From: Rhabditoides inermis
Lineage: Eukaryota > Nematoda > Chromadorea > Rhabditida > Rhabditidae
Reading direction: 5' to 3'
Length of the DNA: 64,000 nucleotides
NCBI GenBank assembly: GCA_963966185.1
Contig: CAWZYM010000191.1
Location: 303,501-367,500 of the forward strand
A program made the translations under genes and the position numbers. Below are positions 26,786 to 38,900 of the stretch, piece by piece. Positions within the stretch are counted from its first letter, which is position 1. The number at the start of each line of letters is the position of its first letter. The notes below the pieces were generated by a model. That model had not been told where the DNA came from. It was given only the letters and a program-made list of their open reading frames with translations, and made no database searches.

Positions 26786-29700
26786 GGATTGGAGGGGGAG
26801 ATTGGAGGGACAGATAAGGATGTAGAGGTACAGATAAGGGATAGGAGGGACATATAAGGATGTAGAGGTACAGATACAGATAAGGGATTGGAGATACAGA
26901 TAAGGATGTGAAGGGACACATAAGGGATTGAAAAGACAGATAAGGATGTAGAGGTACAGATAAGGGATTGGAGGGACAGATAAGGATGTAGAGGGACAGA
27001 TAAGGATGTAGAGGGACAGATAAGGGATTGAAGAGACAGATAAGGATGTAGAGGTACAGATAAGGATGTAGAGGGACAGATAAGGGTGTAGAGGTACAGA
27101 TAAGGGTGTAGAGGGACAGATAAGGGATTGGAGAGACAGATAAGGATGTAGAGGTACAGATAAGAGATTGGAGGGACAGATAAGGATGTAGAGGTACAGA
27201 TAAGGGAGTAGCGGTACAGATAAGGGTGTAGAGGGACAGATACGAGATAGGAGGGACAAATAAGTAAATAGAGGTACAGATGAGGGATTGAGGGACAGAT
27301 TAGGATGTAGAGGTACAGATAAGGGATTAGAGGGACAGATAAGGATGTAGAGGGACAGATAAGGGATTGGAAGGACAGATAAGGATGTAGAGGGACAGAT
27401 TAGGGATTGGAGGGACAGATAAGGATGTAGAGGGACAGATAAGGGATTGGAGGGACAGGTAAGGAAGTAGGTACAGATAAGGGATAGGAGGGACATATAA
27501 GGATGTAGAGGTACAGTTACAGCTAAGGGATTGGAGGTACAGTTAAGGATGTAGAGGGACACATAAGGGATTGAAGAGACAGATAAGGATGTAGAGGTAC
27601 AGATAAGGGATTGGAGGGACAGATAAGGATGTAGAGGGACAGATAAGGATGTAGAGGGACAGATAAGGGATTGAAGAGACAGATAAGGATGTAGAGGTAC
27701 AGATAAGGATGTAGAGGGACAGATAAGGGATTGAAGAGACAGATAATGATGAAGAGGGACAGATAAGGGATAGGAGGTACAGATAAGGGATTGGAGGGAC
27801 AGATAAGGATGTAGAGGGACGGATAAGGGATTGGAGGTACAGATAAGGATGTAGAGGGACAGTTAAGGGATTGGAGGGACAGATAAGGATGTAGAGGGAC
27901 AGATAAGGGATTGGAGGGACAGATAAGGATGTAGAGGTACAGATAAGGGATAGGAGGGACATATAAGGATGTAGAGGGACAATTAAGGGATTGAAGGGAC
28001 AGATAAGGATGTAGAGGGACAGATTAGGGATTGGAGGGACAGATAAGGATGTAGAGAAACACATAAGGGATTGAAGAGACAGATAATAATGAAGAGGGAC
28101 AGATAAGGGATAGGAGGGACAGATAAGGATGTAGAGGGACGGATAAGGGATTGGAGGTACAGATAAGGATGTAGAGGGACAGATAAGGGATTGGAGGGAC
28201 AGATAAGGATGTAGATGGACAGATAAGGGATTGGAGGGACAGATAAGGATGTAGAGGTACAGATAAGGGATAGCAGGGACATATAAGGATGTAGAGGTAC
28301 AGATACAGATAAGGGATTGGAGATACAGATAAGGATGTAGAGGGACACATAAGGGATTGAAGAGACAGATAAGGATGTAGAGGTACAGATAAGGGATTGG
28401 AGGGACAGATAAGGATGTAGAGGGACAGATAAGGATGTAGAGGGACAGATAAGGGATTGAAGAGACAGATAAGGATGTAGAGGTACAGATAAGGATGTAG
28501 AGGGACAGATAAGGGATTGAAGAGACAGATAATGATGAAGAGGGACAGATAAGGGATAGGAGGGACAGATAAGGATGTAGAGGGACAGATAAGGGTGTAG
28601 AGGTACAGATAAGGGTGTAGAGGGACAGATAAGGGATTGGAGAGACAGATAAGGATGTAGAGGTACAGATAAGAGATTGGAGGGACAGATAAGGATGTAG
28701 AGGTACAGATAAGGGAGTAGCGGTACAGATAAGGGTGTAGAGGGACAGATACAAGATAGGAGGGACAAATAAGTAAATAGAGGTACAGATAAGGGATTGA
28801 GGTACAGATAAGGGATTAGAGGGACAGATAAGGATGTAGAGGGACAGATAAGGGATTGAAGGGACAGATAAGGATGTAGAGGGACAGATTAGGGATTGGA
28901 GGGACAGATAAGGATGTAGAGGGACAGATAAGGGATTGGAGGGACAGATAAGGATGTAGAGGTACAGATAAGGGATTGGAGGTACAGATAAGGATGTAGA
29001 GGGACAGATAAGGGATTGGAGGAACATATAAGGATGTAGAGGGACAGATTAGGGATTGGAGGGACAGATAAGGATGTAGAGGGACAGGTTAGGGATTGGA
29101 GGGACAGATAAGGATGTAGAGGGACAGATTAGGGATTGGAGGGACAGATAAGGTTGTAGAGGGACAGATAAGGGATTGGAGGGACAGATAAGGATGTAGA
29201 GGGACAGATTAGGGATTGGAGGGACAGATAAGGATGTAGAGGGACAGATAAGGGATTGGAGGGACAGATAAGGATTTAGAAGGACAGATAAGAGATTGAA
29301 GGGACAGATAAGGATGTAGATGGACAGATAAGGGATTGGAGGGACAGATAAGGATGTAGAGGTACAGATACAGATAAGGGATTGGAGGTACAGATAAGGA
29401 TGTAGAGGGACAGATAAGGGATAGGAGGGACAGATAAGGATGTAGAGGTACAGATACAGATAAGGGATTGGAGGTACAGATAAGGATGTAGAGGGACAGG
29501 TAAGGGATTGGAGGGACATATAAGGATGTAGAGGGACAGATTAGGGATTGGAGGGACAGATAAGGATGTAGAGGGACCGATAAGGGATTGGAGGGACAGA
29601 TAAGGATGTAGAGGGACAGATTAGGGATTGGAGGGACAGATAAGGATGTAGAGGGACAGATAAGGGATTGGAGGGACAGATAAGGATGTAGAGGGACAGA

Positions 29701-32700
29701 TTAGGGATTGGAGGGACAGATAAGGATGTAGAGGGACAGATAAGGGATTGGAGGGACAGATAAGGATTTAGAGGGACAGATAAGAGATTGAAGGGACAGA
29801 TAAGGATGTAGATGGACAGATAAGGGATTGGAGGGACAGATAAGGATGTAGAGGTACAGATAAGGGATTGGAGGGACAGATAAGGATGTAGAGGTACAGA
29901 TACAGATAAGGGATTGGAGGTACAGATAAGGATGTAGAGGGACAGATAAGGGATTGGAGGGACAGATAAGGGATTGAAGAGACAGATAATGATGAAGAGG
30001 GACAGATAAGGGATAGGAGGGACAGATAAGGATGTAGAGGGACAGATAAGGGTGTAGAGGTACAGATAAGGGTGTAGAGGGACAGATAAGGGATTGGAGA
30101 GACAGATAAGGATGTAGAGGTACAGATAAGAGATTGGAGGGACAGATAAGGATGTAGAGGTACAGATAAGGGAGTAGCGGTACAGATAAGGGTGTAGAGG
30201 GACAGATACAAGATAGGAGGGACAAATAAGTAAATAGAGGTACAGATAAGGGATTGAGGTACAGATAAGGGATTAGAGGGACAGATAAGGATGTAGAGGG
30301 ACAGATAAGGGATTGAAGGGACAGATAAGGATGTAGAGGGACAGATTAGGGATTGGAGGGACAGATAAGGATGTAGAGGGACAGATAAGGGATTGGAGGG
30401 ACAGATAAGGATGTAGAGGTACAGATAAGGGATTGAGGTACAGATAAGGGATTAGAGGGACAGATAAGGATGTAGAGGGACAGATAAGGGATTGAAGGGA
30501 CAGATAAGGATGTAGAGGGACAGATTAGGGATTGGAGGGACAGATAAGGATGTAGAGGGACAGGTTAGGGATTGGAGGGACAGATAAGGATGTTGAGGGA
30601 CAGATTAGGGATTGGAGGGACAGATAAGGTTGTAGAGGGACAGATAAGGGATTGGAGGGACAGATAAGGATGTAGAGGGACAGATTAGGGATTGGAGGGA
30701 CAGATAAGGATGTAGAGGGACAGATAAGGGATTGGAGGGACAGATAAGGATTTAGAAGGACAGATAAGAGATTGAAGGGACAGATAAGGATGTAGATGGA
30801 CAGATAAGGGATTGGAGGGACAGATAAGGATGTAGAGGTACAGATACAGATAAGGGATTGGAGGTACAGATAAGGATGTAGAGGGACAGATAAGGGATAG
30901 GAGGGACAGATAAGGATGTAGAGGTACAGATACAGATAAGGGATTGGAGGTACAGATAAGGTTGTAGAGGGACAGGTAAGGGATTGGAGGGACATATAAG
31001 GATGTAGAGGGACAGATTAGGGATTGGAGGGACAGATAAGGATGTAGAGGGACCGATAAGGGATTGGAGGGACAGATAAGGATGTAGAGGGACAGATTAG
31101 GGATTGGAGGGACAGATAAGGATGTAGAGGGACAGATAAGGGATTGGAGGGACAGATAAGGATGTAGAGGGACAGATTAGGGATTGGAGGGACAGATAAG
31201 GATGTAGATGGACAGATAAGGGATTGGAGGGACAGATAAGGATTTAGAGGGACAGATAAGAGATTGAAGGGACAGATAAGGATGTAGATGGACAGATAAG
31301 GGATTGGAGGGACAGATAAGGATGTAGAGGTACAGATAAGGGATTGGAGGGACAGATAAGGATGTAGATGGACAGATAAGGGATTGGAGGGACAGATAAG
31401 GATGTAGAGGTACAGATACAGATAAGGGATTGGAGGTACAGATAAGGATGTAGAGGGACAGATAAGGGATAGGAGGGACAGATAAGGATGTAGAGGTACA
31501 GATACAGATAAGGGATTGGAGGTACAGATAAGGATGTAGAGGGACAGGTAAGGGATTGGAGGGACATATAAGGATGTAGAGGGACAGATTAGGGATTGGA
31601 GGGACAGATAAGGATGTAGAGGGACCGATAAGGGATTGGAGGGACAGATAAGGATGTAGAGGGACAGATTAGGGATTGGAGGGACAGATAAGGATGTAGA
31701 GGGACAGATAAGGGATTGGAGGGACAGATAAGGATGTAGAGGGACAGATTAGGGATTGGAGGGACAGATAAGGATGTAGAGGGACAGATAAGGGATTGGA
31801 GGGACAGATAAGGATTTAGAGGGACAGATAAGAGATTGAAGGGACAGATAAGGATGTAGATGGACAGATAAGGGATTGGAGGGACAGATAAGGATGTAGA
31901 GGTACAGATAAGGGATTGGAGGGACAGATAAGGATGTAGAGGTACAGATACAGATAAGGGATTGGAGGTACAGATAAGGATGTAGAGGGACAGATAAGGG
32001 ATTGGAGGGACAGATAAGGGATTGAAGAGACAGATAATGATGAAGAGGGACAGATAAGGGATAGGAGGGACAGATAAGGATGTAGAGGGACAGATAAGGG
32101 TGTAGAGGTACAGATAAGGGTGTAGAGGGACAGATAAGGGATTGGAGAGACAGATAAGGATGTAGAGGTACAGATAAGAGATTGGAGGGACAGATAAGGA
32201 TGTAGAGGTACAGATAAGGGAGTAGCGGTACAGATAAGGGTGTAGAGGGACAGATACAAGATAGGAGGGACAAATAAGTAAATAGAGGTACAGATAAGGG
32301 ATTGAGGTACAGATAAGGGATTAGAGGGACAGATAAGGATGTAGAGGGACAGATAAGGGATTGAAGGGACAGATAAGGATGTAGAGGGACAGATTAGGGA
32401 TTGGAGGGACAGATAAGGATGTAGAGGGACAGATAAGGGATTGGAGGGACAGATAAGGATGTAGAGGTACAGATAAGGGATTGAGGTACAGATAAGGGAT
32501 TAGAGGGACAGATAAGGATGTAGAGGGACAGATAAGGGATTGAAGGGACAGATAAGGATGTAGAGGGACAGATTAGGGATTGGAGGGACAGATAAGGATG
32601 TAGAGGGACAGGTTAGGGATTGGAGGGACAGATAAGGATGTAGAGGGACAGATTAGGGATTGGAGGGACAGATAAGGTTGTAGAGGGACAGATAAGGGAT

Positions 32701-34580
32701 TGGAGGGACAGATAAGGATGTAGAGGGACAGATTAGGGATTGGAGGGACAGATAAGGATGTAGAGGGACAGATAAGGGATTGGAGGGACAGATAAGGATT
32801 TAGAAGGACAGATAAGAGATTGAAGGGACAGATAAGGATGTAGATGGACAGATAAGGGATTGGAGGGACAGATAAGGATGTAGAGGTACAGATACAGATA
32901 AGGGATTGGAGGTACAGATAAGGATGTAGAGGGACAGATAAGGGATAGGAGGGACAGATAAGGATGTAGAGGTACAGATACAGATAAGGGATTGGAGGTA
33001 CAGATAAGGTTGTAGAGGGACAGGTAAGGGATTGGAGAGACATATAAGGATGTAGAGGGACAGATTAGGGATTGGAGGGACAGATAAGGATGTAGAGGGA
33101 CCGATAAGGGATTGGAGGGACAGATAAGGATGTAGAGGGACAGATTAGGGATTGGAGGGACAGATAAGGATGTAGAGGGACAGATAAGGGATTGGAGGGA
33201 CAGATAAGGATGTAGAGGGACAGATTAGGGATTGGAGGGACAGATAAGGATGTTGATGGACAGATAAGGGATTGGAGAGACAGATAAGGATTTAGAGGGA
33301 CAGATAAGAGATTGAAGGGACAGATAAGGATGTAGATGGACAGATAAGGGATTGGAGGGACAGATAAGGATGTAGAGGTACAGATAAGGGATTGGAGGGA
33401 CAGATAAGGATGTAGAGGTACAGATACAGATAAGGGATTGGAGGTACAGATAAGGATGTAGAGGGACAGATAAGGGATTGGAGGGACATATAAGGATGTA
33501 GAGGGACAGATTAGGGATTGGAGGGACAGATAAGGATGTAGAGGGACCGATAAGGGATTGGAGGGACAGATAAGGATGTAGAGGGACAGATTAGGGATTG
33601 GAGGGACAGATAAGGATGTAGAGGGACAGATAAGGGATTGGAGGGACAGATAAGGATGTAGAGGGACAGATTAGGGATTGGAGTGACAGATAAGGATGTA
33701 GAGGGACCGATAAGGGATTGGAGGGACAGATAAGGATTTAGAGGGACAGATAAGAGATTGAAGGGACAGATAAGGATGTAGATGGACAGATAAGGGATTG
33801 GAGGGACAGATAAGGATGTAGAGGTACAGATAAGGGATTGGAGGGACAGATAAGGGATGTAGAGGGACAGATAAGGGATTGGAGGGACAGATAAGGATGT
33901 AGAGGGACAGATAAGGGATTGGAGGGACAGATAAGGATGTAGAGTAACAGATAAGGGATTGGAGGGACAGATAAGGATGTAGAGGGACAGATTGGGGATT
34001 GGAGGGACAGATAAGGATGTAGAGGTACAGATAAGGGATTGGAGGGACAGATAAGGATGTAGGGGTACAGATTAGGGATTGGAGGTACAGATAAGGATGT
34101 AGAGGTACAGATAAGGGATTGGAGGGACAGATAAGGATGTAGAGGGACACGTAATGGATTGAAGAGACAGATAAGGATGTAGAGGTACAGATACGAGATA
34201 GGAGGGACAAATAAGTAAATAGAGGTACAGATAAGGGATTGAGGGACAGATAAGGATGTAGAGGTACAGATAAGGGATTAGAGGGACAGATAGGATGTAG
34301 AGGGACAGATAAGGAGTTGGAGGTCCAGAAAAGGATGTAGAGGTACAGATACGGGATAAGACAGACAGATAAGGGATTGGAGACAGATAAGGTCGTAGAG
34401 GTACAGATAAGGGATTAGAGGGACAGATAAGGATGTAGAGGGACAAATAAGGAATTGGAGGTACAGAAAAGGGATAGGAGGGACAGATAAGGATGTAGAG
34501 GGACAGATAAGGGATTGGAGGGACAGATAAGGATGTAGAGGTACAGATGAGGTTGGAGGTACAGATAAGGATGTAGAGGG
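26786..34580. repeat. Satellite array 2
   Basis: Same 20/40-bp satellite as array 1, on the same strand. It starts directly after AATTTTCAAAATTGG with GGATTGGAGG, a near-monomer sequence, so the junction has microhomology with the satellite. Internal blocks of about 1.3-2.05 kb recur: strings at 29049, 30525, 31244 and 32573 match, and 29701-30225 matches 31749-32273 (offset 2,048 bp). The right edge (about 33850-34580) contains the same variant units as the right edge of array 1. No gene is present. Confidence 0.96.
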
Positions 34581-34806
34581 ACAATCTCTTTACGCAAGTC
34601 CTTTTGAGAGATAATGATTACTTCATCAAAACTTGCCAACATTCATCAAGAACAATACTTTTTTCCATCAAAATCTTAACTGTACAAGTGAACGCAAATG
34701 TTTGTATGTAAGTGATAAGTGTCAGAGTTGGAAACTCTGACACTGTTGTTTTTTTGTTGAGGAATCAAAAAGTGTGTATGTAAGCTGTTCTCGTGTCTTC
34801 TTTCTT

Positions 34807-35887
34807 TTACGCATCGTCCTCGCACTCCACACGCCTCGCACGAATCTCATCCAGAACACTGCTGCGCGCGGTCTAGGTGTACGTTAAGTGAGTACTGTAC
34901 GATTACGGTAAGCAAGAATACGGTAAGTACCTGGTGCACGTACGCCCTTTTCTTCTCGTCGAGCATCTTGTTGTGGGCGGAGTGGTCCGGAGAAGGCAAG
35001 GGTACGGTCGGCGGCTTCTCTGCCTCCACTGCAGTGGTCTCCGGCTCCTGTTATAGTTTTTTGTTCGCAATAAGTTGCGCGCGGTGGGGTAGATCAGAGA
35101 AAGACGGAGAGTCAGCTTTCGGCAATACCGCGCAAAACAAGAGAGGCAGACGGTTATGGTACAGTATAAGTGCAAGCGAGGGAGATCGAAATCTATCGCT
35201 CTGGCGCCGAGTATAAGTGCATTTCTTTGAGAACAATACATCAGCGTTCACTATGTTTCGTTCTACGACCGTCGATGCTTTCGAAACACACTCGATCGCT
35301 TCTCTGTTTCGAAGATATTAAAGTGAACACGTGACCTGGTAGACCTTGTATCACCTGGTTCAGGTTGGCGAGCCTGGTTCGCGGAAGACGCACATTCATC
35401 ATGTCCTCGTCGTCCGAGTCGGTCAGCAGCGTCTCCCGAGAACGCATCATCTGAATATTAGAATTAGGGAACACTCCACTAAAAATCAACCCAATTGTTT
35501 CTCGCACGTCGCACTATTTGTTTCTTTCTGTGTGTTGTTGTCTATGTGCGTTCTTTATGGTCATTTGATGTTTTCTCGAACATCTTCTAATCACTATCAT
35601 GCGACGTGACTCTCGCGTGAGCGTACTGTACTCAAAGTATACGGTAGTCTACCGTACCTTCTGCATCCGCCTGATCATATCCTCGCTGCTCCCGTTGATC
35701 CTGTCCATGAATGACATGGCCGACTGCGAGGCGGGCTGCAGGGTTACGGTAAGTACCGTATACTAATCGTACCGTATACTGTACCTACCGTATCCAGACG
35801 GCTCCTCTCGAACATCTCCTCCATCCAGGGAGAGAAGGTGAGACGGGTGTCGGGAGTGGGTGGAGCAGACGACATCTACAGAGGGAT

Positions 35888-35927
<40 letters not shown>

Positions 35928-38900
35928 GAGGTTACTGTAACACTACGGTACCGTCTGGTTGAGCTGCGACATGGAGCGAGCCCGAGCGGGGGCAGCGTCC
36001 TCCCGCTCTGTGCGAGCAACGGCCGACCGAGCACCGCTCACCTGAGTTATGAGCCACTTTTGCAAGATGGTCGAAAGAAATCGGCCAAAACTAGTGAGAA
36101 AATGACTACAGCATTGTTTCGACCAAGCTCTAGTGAGTCTAGCCACATGCTTCAGTTATTCACTCGGTCTGTCCGTGACGGTCTACCCACGGTACCGTGT
36201 GGTGCTGGTAGATATGATGGGTGGAGCGAGCGGGAGGACCAGTGTCGACACGCTCAGCGCGAGCCGCCGCCGACCGAGCCGCGTTCATCTTAAAGGAGAG
36301 GTGCGCGGAATAATGACATGAAGTCGACATAGTCAATATTGATATGGCGATCAATTTGAAACCAAAATTAAAATTAAATCATTTAATATAAATTTGATAT
36401 AAAGTAAAATGACATCTTGAAAATCAGGCAATGCGTCAGTATTTCGTGGTGTAGTACAAACTTGGCACGAGTTTCCAATGGGAATTAATTTTCAAAATTG
36501 GTCCCGCCACGAATAACTGACGTTATGTATCATTATTTTTGACGTGTGATAGCAGCTGATCATTTCATTTCATCACTTCGTGCTCCTCTCCATTAAGTAA
36601 GGTCAGTCTCTTCGAAAACAAATCCCAAGTGATTCGAAGTAATCCAAAGTCGTTTGGAGTCTTTTTTGGGGGCATAAAAAGCTGTTAAAACACTACCTCG
36701 TGCTTAGCGCGGATTTTTTCGCGGGTGATCTTTTCGAGGCGCTTGAGCAGACGCGTGTTGCCATCCTAAACAACCCTATCTATTTTCAATATCAACAAAA
36801 AAAAACTACCTCGCTGAACAAGGGATCGTGGCGAGGCGGAGAGAGCATGGCCGGTCCACTCTCGGATAGGGTGCGGGTGAGCTCAACGAAGCCGTCGTTT
36901 AGCTATATATAGTTCTATGGTCGCAATAAGTTGACCGCGCGGTGGGGTAGATCAGAAGAAGACGGAGAGTCAGCTCTCGGCAATAGCGCGCAAAACAAGA
37001 GAGGCAGACGATTATGGCAAGCCGGGTGTTTGAGAGAATGCTATGCTATAACATTCGATGTCATTTGTATAAAAAATACCGGTAGACACGATTTATCTAG
37101 ATATTAAAAAGGCGTTTGATTCAGTTGTTCATAGAAGATTAAATGAGGTATGCAGGTCATATAAGATTGATGGAAAAACTCTCCGGTGGTTAAACCTGTT
37201 TCTATCCGACCGCACTCAGTCGGTAAGGGTGGGCACAGGACTATCAGATTGGATTCCAGTTCTTAGTGGTGTACCACAAGGTAGTGTTGTTGGACCTCTA
37301 CTTTTCTTGATCTATGTAAATGGAATCGGCTCCGTTATCAAATATAGCAAATACTTCTTGTACGCGGATGACATGAAACTGTCAATTCCACAAAACATTC
37401 CCAATTTCAAGGCATTACTCGAAACTGACTTGGTAAATGTACATCAATGGCTTGGTGGTTACTATCGGCTGCTAAATCCAGAGTTATTCATTTTGGAAAA
37501 CGTGCCATGAAGTCTGTATATATGTGTGATGGCTCCGTAATAGCCTGCACTGACTCAATCAAAGATATTGGTATTTATCTCACAACCGATCTCAGTCCAA
37601 GCGAGCATATCAGAAAAATCATTCAGAAAACATCTTCACGAATCGGTGTATTACGAATGGCCTTCCAACGGAATGAGTCGTTGTTTTTAAACTTCTATAA
37701 ATATAAAATACGACCAGTTCTCGAGTACGGTAGTGAGGTGCTTCTTGCACTTAACGTAACTCAAACTAACGAATTAGAAGCTGTGCAAAGATCCTTCACT
37801 AGAATGCTTGCCCCGAAACTGTCATATCATTGTCGACTGAAACAATTGGAGCTTGACACACTGTGGACTCGCAGAACTTTGTCAGATTTGCGCCTTGTTC
37901 ATAGCTATCTGTATGGTTTCGTAAACGCTCCCAATCCCTTCATGCTTGCAAATTCAAGATCATCATCATTAGCTTGAAATTACGAGTATCTCCAAGACCA
38001 CCCTTAGCCAGAGTTTTATCACACATCGAGTAGTGAAATACTGGAATCTTTTAGATTCAAATACAGTATGCCAATTTAAAAAGACGGACTTCAGAGTACG
38101 ACTAATGTCTTTTTTCACAAATAACTTCTTACGTTTTACTGTAGATGACCCCACCCGTATATAAATTGATTGCTCTCAGGCGACTAGGTAGCCCGAGTTT
38201 GATTCCTTTCTGTTCTGGACGGTTGAAGTAGTTTCTGTGTCTGTGTTTGAGATGACAACCCATTCTATGCGCTCGTATGGGTGCCAATGGGCTCTGTCAC
38301 AGTCTTCACTTTGTCCCTACTCACGGGTCTGACCGTTAGTTTGTTGGATGCTGTGTGTTGTGATTTTGTGATTTCTGATTATGAATAAATACATTATTAT
38401 TATTATTATTATGGCACCGTGTTTCGAACTGCAAGCGAGGTAGATCCGAAAACTATCGCTCTGCCGTAGAGTATAGAACATCAACGAATTTCGCTCGATC
38501 TCTTTTGAATTATCGAGAACCGTTCATATCGCACGCCAACATCATCCCTACAAAACAAACAACCAATAGCCGACATCATTCGAACACCAATAAAGCTTGC
38601 ACCAGAGCGATAGTTTTTGATCTACTACATGTTCCGCTTGCAGCTCGGAATACGGTACCATAACCGTCTGCCTCTCTTCTTTTGCGCGCTATAGCCGAGA
38701 GCTGACTCTCCGTCTTCCTCTGATCTACTCCGCAGCGCGCGGATTATTGAAAGAATAGGTCTATACAAAACACACGAACAAAAAATCGAAACAGTGGAGA
38801 TATACCCTTGCACATTGCACAAAACTCATTGTGTCGATGATAATATCATAATAGAAACGTATCGTATTGTGAAATGAAACCGACTTCGTCCCCGCTGTCC

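Larger units (their letters stand above)
34581..36499. repeat. Segmental duplication, copy 2 of unique flank
   Basis: Counterpart of 24885-26785. Here the homologous sequence is continuous with the rest of the RING gene, so this is most simply the original position and 24885-26785 the derived copy. Compared with copy 1 there is a 6-bp in-frame insertion in the first shared exon, a shorter GA run, and scattered substitutions. Confidence 0.92.

Noticed and set aside
1..34580. TTAGGG strings suggesting telomeric repeats
   Set aside because: They arise only in the GATTAGGG monomer variant and are never tandem TTAGGG.
1..34580. Regularly spaced repeats resembling a CRISPR array
   Set aside because: There are no unique spacers; repeat and supposed spacer are both variants of the same monomer, and this is eukaryotic DNA.
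37020..38407. Functional reverse transcriptase gene
   Set aside because: It is 5'-truncated, lacks part of the RT domain and has a frameshift near 37455.
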